Shown here piece after piece: positions 32,424 to 40,956 of a stretch of DNA of 41,493 nucleotides (position 1 is its first letter; the number at the start of each line of letters is the position of its first letter). Source of the DNA: Clostridia bacterium (lineage in GTDB: Bacteria; Bacillota; Clostridia; Oscillospirales; Acutalibacteraceae). The DNA lies in assembly GCA_017473435.1 (NCBI GenBank), contig JAFULG010000049.1, forward strand, positions 1 through 41,493, in the 5' to 3' direction. The translations under genes were made by a program, and so were the position numbers. The notes under the pieces were generated by a model, which saw only the letters and a program-made list of their open reading frames with translations, searched no databases and was not told the origin of the DNA.

Positions 32424-32441
32424 CAGAGAGGAATTGATAAA

Positions 32442-34181
32442 ATGTCAAGAACAACGGATAAAGCAAAAAATCAGATAAAAGCCCTCATTGCCGATGCAAT
32501 CAATAAGGCACAGCAGGCTTCTCTTCTTCCCGAGGCAGAGGCTGCAGAGTTTTACGTTGAGGTCCCTGCCGACAGAAATAACGGTGATTATTCAACAAAT
32601 GCGGCAATGGTCAACGCAAGAGCCTTCCGCCTTGCTCCCAGAAAAATTGCAGAGGCTATTGTTGAAAATGCAAGCCTTGAGGACACATATTTTGAAAAAA
32701 TTGAGATTGCAGGCCCCGGCTTTATCAACTTCTTCCTTTCTGATAAATATTATGCCGATATCCTTTTTGAAATCGGTGAGGACGGAGAAAACTACGGCAG
32801 AAGTGACTACGGTAAGGGAAAGAGCGTAAACGTAGAATTTGTTTCCGCAAATCCCACGGGCCCTATGCATATGGGTAATGCAAGAGGCGGCGCTCTCGGT
32901 GACTGTCTTGCAGCCGTGCTTGATTATGCCGGCTACGATGTAAAGCGTGAGTTCTATGTTAACGACGCAGGTAATCAGATTGATAAATTCTCCCTTTCAC
33001 TTGATATAAGATACCGTCAGCTTTGCGGTGAGGAAATCGAGCTACCCGAGGACAGCTACCACGGTGAGGACATCATCGAAAGAGCACAGCAGTTCAAGGA
33101 TGCTCACGGCGACTCATTTATGTCAAAGAGCGAGGAAGAAAGAAGAAAGGCACTCGCAGAGTTTGCTCTTCCCCTCAATCTTGAAAACATGAGAAACGCA
33201 ATGGAAAAGTACAGAATTGACTATGACCTCTGGTTCAGCGAGCTTACTCTTCATAACGGCGGCGAGCTTAAGGAGACAATAGACATTCTTACTGAAAGAG
33301 GCTACACCTACGAAAAGGACGGTGCACTCTGGTACAAGAATAAAGAGGTGCAGACAGAAATGCTCCTTGCCGCAGGCAAAAATCAGGAGTATATTGATAA
33401 GCTCGAATTAAAGGATGACGTGCTTATAAGAGCTAACGGCAATCCCACCTACTTTGCCGCTGACATTGCTTACCACAGAAACAAGCTTGAAAAAAGAGGC
33501 TTTGATAAGGCTATTGACGTATGGGGTGCTGATCACCACGGTCACGTTGCAAGAATGAAGGGTGCTATGAAGGCTGTGGGTATTGATCCCGACAGACTCG
33601 ACATTCTCCTTATGCAGTTCGTACGTCTTGTACGTGACGGCGAGGTTGTAAGAATGAGTAAGCGTACGGGCAAGGCTATTACTCTTGTTGATCTTCTCAA
33701 TGAAGTGCCTATTGATGCGGTACGCTTCCTCTTCAATATGAGAGAGCCCGGCTCACTTATGGACTTCGACCTTGACCTTGCAGTTGAGCAGACCTCACAG
33801 AATCCTGTTTATTATTGTCAGTACGCTCACGCAAGAATCTGCAGTATTATTTCAAAGCTTGCTTCCGAGGGCAAGAGCGCAAGAGAGTGCACAGCCGATG
33901 AGCTTATGCTTCTCAAGGCTCCCGAGGAAAGAGAGCTTATCAGATATCTTTCAACCCTCGGTGATGTAATCATCGGTGCGGCAAAGAATTATGACCCCGC
34001 AAAGGTTACTCACTATGCGGTTGACCTTGCAACTCACTTCCACAAGTTCTACAACAACTGCCGTGTAGGTGTTGAGGACGAGAGCCTTATGCAGGCAAGA
34101 CTCTTCCTTTGCATCTGCACAAGAGATACACTCAAGAGCATTCTCAATATGCTTAAGGTTACTTCACCGGAGAGAATGTGA
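32442..34181 (+). CDS. argS: Arginyl-tRNA synthetase
   Basis: 579 residues, normal length. This class I synthetase charges tRNA-Arg using ATP. The N-terminal additional domain (about 1-110) is followed by the HIGH-type motif (SANPTGPMHMGNARGG), the catalytic domain (VNDAGNQIDKF, GADHHGHVARM) and the KMSK-type loop VRMSKRTGKAITL. The C-terminal DALR anticodon-binding domain contains QYAHARICSI and ends with ITSPERM-like VTSPERM. AGGAATTG precedes ATG 32442. No T-box leader is seen upstream, so it probably shares the DUF1934 promoter. A palindromic repeat element begins about 20 bp after the stop. Confidence 0.98.
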   Translation: MSRTTDKAKNQIKALIADAINKAQQASLLPEAEAAEFYVEVPADRNNGDYSTNAAMVNARAFRLAPRKIAEAIVENASLEDTYFEKIEIAGPGFINFFLSDKYYADILFEIGEDGENYGRSDYGKGKSVNVEFVSANPTGPMHMGNARGGALGDCLAAVLDYAGYDVKREFYVNDAGNQIDKFSLSLDIRYRQLCGEEIELPEDSYHGEDIIERAQQFKDAHGDSFMSKSEEERRKALAEFALPLNLENMRNAMEKYRIDYDLWFSELTLHNGGELKETIDILTERGYTYEKDGALWYKNKEVQTEMLLAAGKNQEYIDKLELKDDVLIRANGNPTYFAADIAYHRNKLEKRGFDKAIDVWGADHHGHVARMKGAMKAVGIDPDRLDILLMQFVRLVRDGEVVRMSKRTGKAITLVDLLNEVPIDAVRFLFNMREPGSLMDFDLDLAVEQTSQNPVYYCQYAHARICSIISKLASEGKSARECTADELMLLKAPEERELIRYLSTLGDVIIGAAKNYDPAKVTHYAVDLATHFHKFYNNCRVGVEDESLMQARLFLCICTRDTLKSILNMLKVTSPERM

Positions 34182-34203
34182 TAAGACTAGCAAGTAGTAA
34201 GGG

Positions 34204-34333
34204 CCCTCTCCGACAGACCTTACGGTCTGCCACCTCTCCCAAAGGGAGAGGCGAGCGTTAATCCAAGGTCAGAGAAAATTCTTGGCTCTCCCTTTGGGAG
34301 AGCTGGCAAAATCGAAGATTTTGACTGAGAGGG
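34204..34333. repeat. MITE-like element with four hairpins
   Basis: Two arms of about 50 bp (34204-34251 and 34284-34333) form an imperfect inverted repeat with CCCTCTC/GAGAGGG ends. Each arm carries two hairpins. The left arm has CAGACC-TTAC-GGTCTG and CCTCTCCC-AAA-GGGAGAGG. The right arm has GCTCTCCC-TTT-GGGAGAGC and CAAAATC-GAA-GATTTTG. It starts 23 bp after argS and could also end its transcript. From general knowledge, GGGAGAGC elements of this form are dispersed in related clostridial genomes. No coding potential is seen. Confidence 0.8.
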
Positions 34334-34414
34334 CAACCACTTCTCAACTAAATTTAAGTTTAATACCCTAAAATATAAACAAACAAATAAATAAACTAAA
34401 AAGGAGCCACCACT

Positions 34415-35104
34415 ATGAACGCAGAAAAAATTCTCGTTGTCGATGACGACCTTAATATTTGCGAATTATTAAGACTCTATCTTACAAAGGAAGGCTATAA
34501 TGTTGTAATTGTAAACGACGGCGCAAGCGCTGTTACTGCTTTCCAGGAGGAAAGCCCCAACCTTGTTCTTCTTGATATTATGCTTCCCAAGCTTGACGGA
34601 TGGCAGGTTTGCCGTGAAATCAGAAAGTTCTCTGATGCACCTATTATTATGCTTACTGCAAAGGGTGAGGTGTTTGACAGAGTTCTCGGACTTGAGCTTG
34701 GCGCCGACGACTACGTTGTAAAGCCCTTTGATACAAAGGAAATCGTAGCAAGAATCAAGGCAGTTCTCCGTCGCAGCGCTTCTTCAGTTGCTGAGGAGAT
34801 AAAGGAAGTTCACTACGACAAGCTTTCAATTAACCTTACAAACTATGAGCTTAAGGTTGCAGGTGTACAGATTGATACACCTCCCAAAGAGATGGAGCTT
34901 ATCTTCCATCTTGCAAAGAGCCCCAACAGAGTTTTCACAAGAGACCAGCTTCTTGATGAGGTCTGGGGTTATGATTACTACGGCGACAGCAGAACCGTTG
35001 ACGTTCACGTTAAGCGTCTTCGTGAAAAGCTTGAGGGAGTTTCCGATAAGTGGGAGCTTCGTACCGTATGGGGCGTAGGTTACAAGTTTGAGACTAAAGA
35101 CTAA
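34415..35104 (+). CDS. OmpR/PhoB-family response regulator
   Basis: 229 residues. The receiver domain (1-120) has the acidic pocket VVDDD, the phospho-acceptor D54 (VLLDIMLPKLDGW) and the conserved Lys in MLTAKGE. A winged-helix Trans_reg_C domain (about 130-228) has SRTVDVHVKRLREKLE and VWGVGYKF. It should dimerise on phosphorylation and bind direct repeats. AAGGAG is about 10 nt before the ATG. The cognate kinase follows 100 bp downstream and an HtrA protease comes after it, so envelope stress is a likely signal (compare CssRS-HtrA of Bacillus). A direct-repeat site before htrA is a candidate target. Confidence 0.96.
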   Translation: MNAEKILVVDDDLNICELLRLYLTKEGYNVVIVNDGASAVTAFQEESPNLVLLDIMLPKLDGWQVCREIRKFSDAPIIMLTAKGEVFDRVLGLELGADDYVVKPFDTKEIVARIKAVLRRSASSVAEEIKEVHYDKLSINLTNYELKVAGVQIDTPPKEMELIFHLAKSPNRVFTRDQLLDEVWGYDYYGDSRTVDVHVKRLREKLEGVSDKWELRTVWGVGYKFETKD

Positions 35105-35111
35105 AATTATC

Positions 35112-35160
35112 GGCAGGAATGACAAGGGCTGTTGTTCCTGCCACATTTTGCTTGCTTTTT
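35112..35160 (+). terminator. Hairpin between regulator and kinase, possible attenuator
   Basis: GGCAGGAA (35112-35119) pairs perfectly with TTCCTGCC (35135-35142), followed by ACATTTTGCTTGCTTTTT. As the kinase gene is co-directional, partial termination could lower kinase levels relative to the regulator. Confidence 0.6.
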
Positions 35161-35204
35161 AATAAAAGGCGGCAGTTATTTACCCGTACAGGGAGATGTG
35201 TGTT

Positions 35205-36674
35205 ATGTTACGAAAGAGAAAAAAGAGGCAAAGCACCCTGTTTCGCCGTTATTTTAAATCAGCGGCACTTATAATTTTCTGTGCTTTTTTATTTTACGGC
35301 TTTACTATGATGGTGTTTGTTTCAGGTCAATGGTGGAACGAGAAGGTTGAAACTCTTACAAGAAACGCCAAGAATATTTCAATCTCCTACTCTGAGCTGT
35401 TGCAGGATGAGTCTGCGAGAAGTCAGGCATATGTCAAGTCAACGCTTGATATTATGTGTCAGGCGACGGTTTCCGATTATTTTATTTCCGACCTTGAAGG
35501 AAATATTATCCTTTGTGCTGAAGGTGAGGAAAACGTATGCGGAAGACATGGCGGTCTTGTTGTTTCCGAGGAGCATATGAAGCAGGCGATTGACGGCGGA
35601 TTTTCCGATTACGCTACCGTTGACGAATTCGGTGAAGGACGTTTTCTTGTTGCAGTTCCTGTAAAAAACGGTAATCAGACTGTTGCTGTTGTTTTTGCCG
35701 TTGAAGATGCTATTACGGGTCTTTTGCCCTATGTTTCGAATATTATGACTTCGGCTGTAACTATAATGATTGTGGCGCTACTGATAGTTTTTGTAGCTAT
35801 CTTCATTATCTCCAGGAGTATTACTGAGCCTCTGAGCGAAATGGAAGAGGTTACAAGCCATATTGCAAAAGGTGATTTTACCCACCGTGTAAGCGAAAGA
35901 TATAAGGACCGAGATCTGACGGAGTTTGCTCAGTCACTTAATAAGATGGCGGATGAGCTTGCCGTTGAAGAGCAGAGCCGCCGAAGCTTTGTTGCAAACG
36001 TTTCTCACGAGCTGAAAACTCCTATGACATCAATAGGCGGCTTTATTGACGGAATGCTTGACGGAACAATTCCTCCCGAAGATGAGAGAAAATATCTTAA
36101 GATTGTTTCAAGCGAGGTCAAGCGTCTTTCACGAATGGTTGTTTCAATGCTCAATCTTTCAAAAATTGAAGCCGGCGAGGTTTCAATCAAATTTGAAGAA
36201 TATGATGTTGGTAAGCAGATTTTTGAAACTCTTCTTTCTTTTGAACAGAGAATCGATGAGGGCAGAATAAATATCGACGGCTTTGAGAATATGGGAAGTG
36301 TTTCCGTGAAAGCGGACAGAGACTTGCTTCAGCAGGTGCTTTACAATCTTATTGACAACGCCGTGAAGTTTACCCCAAAGGATGGAACAATAACCTTCTA
36401 TGCCGAAAATGATCATGAAAATACCACGGTGATAATCAGAAATTCAGGTCAGGGTGTTTCAAGTGAGGAAATCAGCCGTATCTTTGAGCGCTTCTATAAG
36501 GTGGATAAATCCCGAAGCTATGATACAAAGGGCGTAGGTCTCGGTTTGTATATTGTAAAAACCATTATAAATATGCATGATGGTAAAATATATGCTGACA
36601 GTAAGCTCGGAGAGTATACTGAATTCAGGATAGTGCTTCCTTATGAATACAAGGAAAAAAATAATAAATTTTAA
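35205..36674 (+). CDS. Membrane sensor histidine kinase
   Basis: 489 residues from ATG 35205; GGGAG (35191-35195) is 9 nt upstream, while the ATG at 35196 abuts it. A basic start leads to TM1 (about 17-40), an extracytoplasmic Cache-like sensor segment (about 45-175, DYFISDLEGNIILCAEGEE) and TM2 (about 180-205). HAMP (about 206-258), HisKA with phospho-acceptor H268 (VSHELKTPM) and HATPase follow, with N-box NLIDNAVKF, F-box IFERFYKV and G-box GVGLGLYIVK. It should phosphorylate D54 of the regulator encoded just upstream. The sensed signal is not known. Confidence 0.95.
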   Translation: MLRKRKKRQSTLFRRYFKSAALIIFCAFLFYGFTMMVFVSGQWWNEKVETLTRNAKNISISYSELLQDESARSQAYVKSTLDIMCQATVSDYFISDLEGNIILCAEGEENVCGRHGGLVVSEEHMKQAIDGGFSDYATVDEFGEGRFLVAVPVKNGNQTVAVVFAVEDAITGLLPYVSNIMTSAVTIMIVALLIVFVAIFIISRSITEPLSEMEEVTSHIAKGDFTHRVSERYKDRDLTEFAQSLNKMADELAVEEQSRRSFVANVSHELKTPMTSIGGFIDGMLDGTIPPEDERKYLKIVSSEVKRLSRMVVSMLNLSKIEAGEVSIKFEEYDVGKQIFETLLSFEQRIDEGRINIDGFENMGSVSVKADRDLLQQVLYNLIDNAVKFTPKDGTITFYAENDHENTTVIIRNSGQGVSSEEISRIFERFYKVDKSRSYDTKGVGLGLYIVKTIINMHDGKIYADSKLGEYTEFRIVLPYEYKEKNNKF

Positions 36675-36704
36675 CTAAATTTTAACGAAAGCTTTTATTA
36701 TAAA
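36669..36704 (+). promoter_or_regulatory. Candidate response-regulator box and promoter of htrA
   Basis: TTTTAAC occurs at 36669-36675 and again at 36680-36686, a direct repeat with 11-bp period, as OmpR/PhoP-type regulators bind. TATTAT (36696-36701) or TATAAA (36699-36704) could be the -10. No good -35 is seen, fitting an activator-dependent promoter. Confidence 0.5.
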
Positions 36705-36768
36705 GAAAAATTCCGAGAATGACGGAGGTGCACAGCGCAAAAACCGTCAGAAAAAAGGAGATGCAGCA

Positions 36769-38574
36769 ATGAGTGAAAATAAGAACCCGTTTTTTACTGA
36801 AGACGATAACGATGCAAAGAGCGGTGAAGTAAAGGATGAAAACACGGAAAAGGAAGGGGAGTACTCCTCTTTTGGCAGTTATTTTATGGAATATCAGCCC
36901 TCCGACAGCTTCGAGCCTATAAAGGAGATTCCCGATGTTGAGCCTGAAGCTGTAGCAGAGCTTGAAGCTTCACAGGAAGCAGCAGAGGATGACGAGGTTC
37001 CGTCATTTTATGAAGCAGAGGAAGCTGTTGAAGAGCCTGTTATCGAGTCGGCAGAGGCTTTCGAGGAGCCTGTTGAGCTTCCCGAAGAGGAGCCTTTACA
37101 GCAGGAGATTAAGGATACTCCTGTGCAGACAGAGTTCAACCCGTATGCTCCTAAATACGGCTACGGTGAAGCTGTAAATAATCCTGCAGAGCCCTCTGAT
37201 GAAAACTTATACAGATATCCTGACCAGGGTGTTAACCCCTCATATAACCGTCCCGTTTATACAAATCCCTATAATAAGCAGGGTGAGTTTAATCAGCAGG
37301 GATATTACGGTGAGCCTCCTGCAGGTAAGGACGGCAAGGGCAGGAAGATAGCCGTAGGTGTAGTGGCTCTTTGCGTTGCCGTTGCACTTATTGCTCTTGT
37401 ATCGAGCTTTTTCGGAAAGCCCGGCGCTTCTGAAGTAACAACTACAGCTCCCGTAGCAGGTTATCAGGATCAGACCACGGCGACCACAGCAGCGCAGAAT
37501 GTTACCGTTGCTACTACACAGCCCGTTACACAGGTGATTAACTCCGTATGGGTAGCAGAAAAGGTAAGACCCAGCGTAGTCGGTGTTATGGCATACAGCC
37601 AGGGTGAATTAGCAGGTGAAGGCTCCGGTGTGCTTATGAGCGAGGATTTAAGCAAGGGCTACACATATATTGTAACCTGTGCACACGTTATCAACGAGCC
37701 GGGATGCGAATTCGCAATTCTTCTTCTTGACGGTTCAAGATATGATGCAGAAATCGTTGCCCTTGATGTAAGAACTGACATCGGTGTGCTCAAGGTAAAT
37801 AAGACAGGTCTGCCTCTTGCAGAGTTCGGTGATTCCTCAACTCTTAAAATCGGTGAGCCTATCTATGCAATCGGAAACCCCGGCGGCAGCGAATACTTCG
37901 GCTCAATTACAAACGGCATTATTGCGGCTATTGACCGTTCAATTTCAGCAACCTATACAATGACCTGTATTCAGCACAATGCGGCTATCAACCCCGGTAA
38001 CTCCGGCGGTGCACTTGTAAATTCCGCAGGTCAGGTTATCGGTATCAACTCATCAAAGATTGCACGTACCGATTACGAGGGTATGGGCTTTGCAGTTCCC
38101 TCATCAATTTTCAGAACTGTTGTTGATGATCTTATTCAGTACGGCTATGTGCCCAACAGACCCGAGCTCGGTATCAAGTATGCCGCAGTCAGCGACTATC
38201 AGCTTTACTCGATTATCGTTTCAATCAAGGGTCTTCCCAAAGGCTCGGTTATCATTGCAGAGATTCCCGAGGGTAGTGCACTTTCGGGTACAGGCGCTCA
38301 GGTAGGCGATCTTATCATTGCCGTAAACGGTAAGAAGATGGATTCATCTGATGTGCTTCTGGATCTTATTGACACGGGTGCAGTAGGTGACACTCTTACC
38401 CTTACACTCTGCCGCATCAAGGACAGAAGCTATGAAACAACAACCTTTGACGTCACTGTTCAGCTTGTTGAAAATAAAGGCTCTGTAACTACAACAACAC
38501 AGGCACAGACCCTTCCTTCACAGGATCCCTACGGTGATATCGAGGACTTCTTCGGAGGCTTCTTCGGCTGGTAA
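36769..38574 (+). CDS. htrA: HtrA/DegP-family membrane-anchored serine protease
   Basis: 601 residues. A long acidic, low-complexity cytoplasmic region (1-190, rich in Glu, Pro, Asn and Tyr) precedes one membrane segment (about 194-215) and a Thr/Ala linker (to 250). The S1C protease domain has a complete triad: H306 (TCAHVI), D337 (RTDIGVL) and S412 (NPGNSGGAL). A PDZ domain follows (about 465-575, GSALSGTGAQVGDLIIAVNG), and the tail ends in a Gly/Phe-rich segment. HtrA proteases degrade or hold misfolded exported proteins at the outer face of the membrane. AAGGAG is 8 nt before the ATG. It follows a two-component system, with a direct-repeat site in the gap. The gene symbol reflects the family, not proven orthology. 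Confidence 0.95.
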   Translation: MSENKNPFFTEDDNDAKSGEVKDENTEKEGEYSSFGSYFMEYQPSDSFEPIKEIPDVEPEAVAELEASQEAAEDDEVPSFYEAEEAVEEPVIESAEAFEEPVELPEEEPLQQEIKDTPVQTEFNPYAPKYGYGEAVNNPAEPSDENLYRYPDQGVNPSYNRPVYTNPYNKQGEFNQQGYYGEPPAGKDGKGRKIAVGVVALCVAVALIALVSSFFGKPGASEVTTTAPVAGYQDQTTATTAAQNVTVATTQPVTQVINSVWVAEKVRPSVVGVMAYSQGELAGEGSGVLMSEDLSKGYTYIVTCAHVINEPGCEFAILLLDGSRYDAEIVALDVRTDIGVLKVNKTGLPLAEFGDSSTLKIGEPIYAIGNPGGSEYFGSITNGIIAAIDRSISATYTMTCIQHNAAINPGNSGGALVNSAGQVIGINSSKIARTDYEGMGFAVPSSIFRTVVDDLIQYGYVPNRPELGIKYAAVSDYQLYSIIVSIKGLPKGSVIIAEIPEGSALSGTGAQVGDLIIAVNGKKMDSSDVLLDLIDTGAVGDTLTLTLCRIKDRSYETTTFDVTVQLVENKGSVTTTTQAQTLPSQDPYGDIEDFFGGFFGW

Positions 38575-38583
38575 GAGTTAAAC

Positions 38584-38777
38584 AAGTAAAGTTCTTTGGT
38601 TCTTTCTTACAAGAAAGAACGGCACGCGCCGAGCGAGATAATAAATAAGATAACACCATCAAGGTTTGCATTTCATAAAGCTTTGGTGGTGTTGATATTT
38701 CAATGTAATATTTTAGTTATGACCTCGCCGGTCGGGCTTTCTTTTCTTGGAAGAAAAGAAACAAAAGAACTTTACTT
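38584..38777. repeat. MITE-like palindromic element with 54-bp terminal inverted repeats
   Basis: The left arm (38584-38637, starting AAGTAAAGTTCTTT and ending GAGCGAG) is an imperfect inverted copy of the right arm (38724-38777, starting CTCGCCG and ending AGAACTTTACTT). Each arm folds on its own around a TTCTT/AAGAA core. The right arm is shared with 10897-10946. It begins 10 bp after the htrA stop. Confidence 0.8.
38652..38700 (+). terminator. Hairpin terminator inside the palindromic element
   Basis: AACACCATCAAGGTTT (38652-38667) pairs with AAAGCTTTGGTGGTGTT (38677-38693) with few mismatches, followed by GATATTT. It probably ends the htrA transcript. Confidence 0.65.
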
Positions 38778-38813
38778 TTTCCCTCATTTGCTGCTCAATT
38801 TCCTGTTTTCCCC

Positions 38814-38842
38814 TTGACACTTCGCCTATAATTTTATATAAT
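38814..38842 (+). promoter_or_regulatory. Perfect consensus promoter of greA-lysS
   Basis: TTGACA (38814-38819), exactly 17 bp, TATAAT (38837-38842): 6/6 at both hexamers. It lies 37 bp downstream of the palindromic element and about 50 bp before greA. Confidence 0.9.
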
Positions 38843-38892
38843 ATTAAACTGATAGTTTATATATAAATCTAATTGCGAAAGGATGAAATATA

Positions 38893-39375
38893 ATGGCACA
38901 GGAAAAACTTCTTACCAGCGCCGGCTTTAAAGAACTTGAAGAGGAACTCGAAGAACTCAGGGTTAAAGGCCGTCAGGAAATCAAGGAAAAAATTCAGGTA
39001 GCTCTCTCCTTCGGTGACTTGTCCGAAAACAGTGAATATGACGAAGCAAGAAACGACCAGGCAAAGCTTGAGGCTCGTATCAAGGAAATCGAAGAAACCC
39101 TCGCAACAGCTAAAATCATCGACGAGGATGCACTTTCCACAGATGTTATCCAGATGGGTTCAAAGGTAACAATCAAGGATATCGAATACGGCGACGTTTA
39201 TAAGTATCAGATTATCTCTTCATCCTCAACCTCAAAGGATAAGGGTGTTGACTACCTCACAAGTGATGAGTCTCCCGTTGCAAAGGCAATCATCGGCCAC
39301 AAGGTAGGCGACATCGTTGATGTTGAAGCTCCTATCGGCATTATCAAGTACGAGATTATCGAAATCACAAAATAA
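38893..39375 (+). CDS. greA: Transcription elongation factor GreA
   Basis: 160 residues, normal length. GreA enters the RNA polymerase secondary channel and stimulates cleavage of backtracked transcripts. The N-terminal coiled coil (about 1-75) carries the acidic tip LSENSEYDEARNDQA, whose Asp and Glu act at the polymerase active site. The C-terminal FKBP-like domain (80-160) ends with EAPIGIIKYEIIEI. AAAGGATG precedes the ATG. lysS follows 18 nt after the stop, a conserved pairing in Firmicutes, and both should be driven by the perfect promoter at 38814. Confidence 0.97.
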   Translation: MAQEKLLTSAGFKELEEELEELRVKGRQEIKEKIQVALSFGDLSENSEYDEARNDQAKLEARIKEIEETLATAKIIDEDALSTDVIQMGSKVTIKDIEYGDVYKYQIISSSSTSKDKGVDYLTSDESPVAKAIIGHKVGDIVDVEAPIGIIKYEIIEITK

Positions 39376-39393
39376 TTAAATAGGGTGAATAAA

Positions 39394-40902
39394 ATGGCAC
39401 AGGAAAACAATGCAAACATCCCTCAGCAGGAAGTTCAGCAGGATGTTAACGAATTAAGACAGGTAAGGGTTGACAAGCTTAAGGGCCTTCAGGAGTCCGG
39501 CAACGATCCTTTTGTAATCACAAAGTATGACCAGACTCACCACAGCGCAGTAATCAAGGAAAGCTTTGAAGAGCTTGAGGGTAAGACTGTACGTGTTGCA
39601 GGCCGTATGATGTCAAAGCGTATTATGGGTAAGGCATCCTTCTGCAATATTCAGGACCTCAAGGGTAACATTCAGTCCTACGTTGCTCGTGACAGCCTCG
39701 GAGAAGAAGAGTACAAGGCGTTCAAGAAGCTTGATATCGGTGACATCATCGGTATTGAGGGTTCTGTTTTCAGAACAAAGACAGGCGAAATCTCAATTCA
39801 CGCTGAGAAGATTACTCTCCTTACAAAGTCACTTCTTCCTCTTCCCGAGAAGTTCCACGGTCTTACAAACACCGACACAAGATACCGTCAGCGTTACGTT
39901 GACCTTATTATGAACGGGGAGTCAAAGCAGACACTCATCAACCGTTCAAGAATTATCCGCGAGGTAAGAAACTACCTTGACGGACAGGGCTTCCTTGAGG
40001 TTGAAACTCCGATGCTTGTTTCAAATGCAGGCGGTGCAGCTGCACGTCCCTTTGAAACTCACTTCAACGCTCTTGGTGAGGACTTCAAGCTTCGTATTTC
40101 TCTCGAGCTTTATCTTAAGAGACTTATTGTAGGCGGTCTTGAAAGAGTATACGAAATCGGACGTGTATTCCGTAACGAGGGTCTTGACACCCGTCACAAT
40201 CCCGAGTTCACACTTATGGAGCTCTATCAGGCATACACTGATTATCACGGTATGATGGATCTTACAGAGAATCTTTACCGTCACGTTGCCAAGACCGTTC
40301 TCGGTACAACAAAGATTGTTTACAACGGTATTGAAATGGATCTCGGTAAGCCCTTCGAGCGTATCACAATGCTTGATGCTGTTAAGAAGTACACAGGTAT
40401 AGACTTCAACGAAATCCACTCTGACGAGGAAGCCAAGGCTATTGCAAAGGAAAAGGGTGTTGAATTCGAGGCAAGACACAAGAAGGGTGATATTCTCAAC
40501 CTCTTCTTTGAAGAGTTCGTTGAGCACCACCTCATTCAGCCCACTTTCCTTATGGATCATCCCGTTGAGATTTCACCCCTTACAAAGCGTAAGCCCGAGG
40601 ATCCCAACTATGTTGAGCGCTTCGAGTTCTTCATGAACGGCTGGGAGCTTGCAAATGCATACTCCGAGCTCAACGATCCCATTGACCAGCGTGAGCGCTT
40701 CAAGGCTCAGGAGGAGCAGCTTGCACAGGGCGACGAGGAAGCAAACACAACTGACGAGGACTTCCTTTGCGCACTTGAATACGGTATGGCACCCACCGGC
40801 GGCATCGGCTTTGGTATCGACCGTATGGTAATGCTTATGACCGACTCATCTGCTATCAGAGATGTACTTCTCTTCCCCACAATGAAGTCATTGGACAAAT
40901 AA
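39394..40902 (+). CDS. lysS: Lysyl-tRNA synthetase, class II
   Basis: 502 residues from ATG 39394. AGGGTGA lies 6-7 nt upstream, and the GTG at 39385 is part of that RBS. An N-terminal OB-fold anticodon-binding domain (about 55-150, VRVAGRMMSKRIMGKASF) precedes the class II core: motif 1 (FLEVETPML), motif 2 (RVFRNEGLDTRHNPEFT) and motif 3 (GGIGFGIDRMVMLMT). It charges tRNA-Lys using ATP. It is co-transcribed with greA. No T-box leader is present. The C-terminus ends in FPTMKSLDK. Confidence 0.98.
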   Translation: MAQENNANIPQQEVQQDVNELRQVRVDKLKGLQESGNDPFVITKYDQTHHSAVIKESFEELEGKTVRVAGRMMSKRIMGKASFCNIQDLKGNIQSYVARDSLGEEEYKAFKKLDIGDIIGIEGSVFRTKTGEISIHAEKITLLTKSLLPLPEKFHGLTNTDTRYRQRYVDLIMNGESKQTLINRSRIIREVRNYLDGQGFLEVETPMLVSNAGGAAARPFETHFNALGEDFKLRISLELYLKRLIVGGLERVYEIGRVFRNEGLDTRHNPEFTLMELYQAYTDYHGMMDLTENLYRHVAKTVLGTTKIVYNGIEMDLGKPFERITMLDAVKKYTGIDFNEIHSDEEAKAIAKEKGVEFEARHKKGDILNLFFEEFVEHHLIQPTFLMDHPVEISPLTKRKPEDPNYVERFEFFMNGWELANAYSELNDPIDQRERFKAQEEQLAQGDEEANTTDEDFLCALEYGMAPTGGIGFGIDRMVMLMTDSSAIRDVLLFPTMKSLDK

Positions 40903-40910
40903 AAGTGTCA

Positions 40911-40937
40911 AAAAGCCCTATTTTACTGGGGTTTTGA
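40911..40937 (+). terminator. Weak hairpin after lysS
   Basis: AAAAGCCC pairs with GGGGTTTT around a 9-nt loop with one mismatch, within 10 bp of the lysS stop. It is a plausible but weak terminator. Confidence 0.4.
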
Positions 40938-40956
40938 GGGGTATAAAACTCTAAAA

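Noticed and set aside
32424-32441. T-box or riboswitch control of argS, and likewise of lysS
   Set aside because: The gaps upstream of both synthetase genes are only 18 nt, and no T-box motif (AGGGTGGNACCGCG-type) was seen in the operon leaders.
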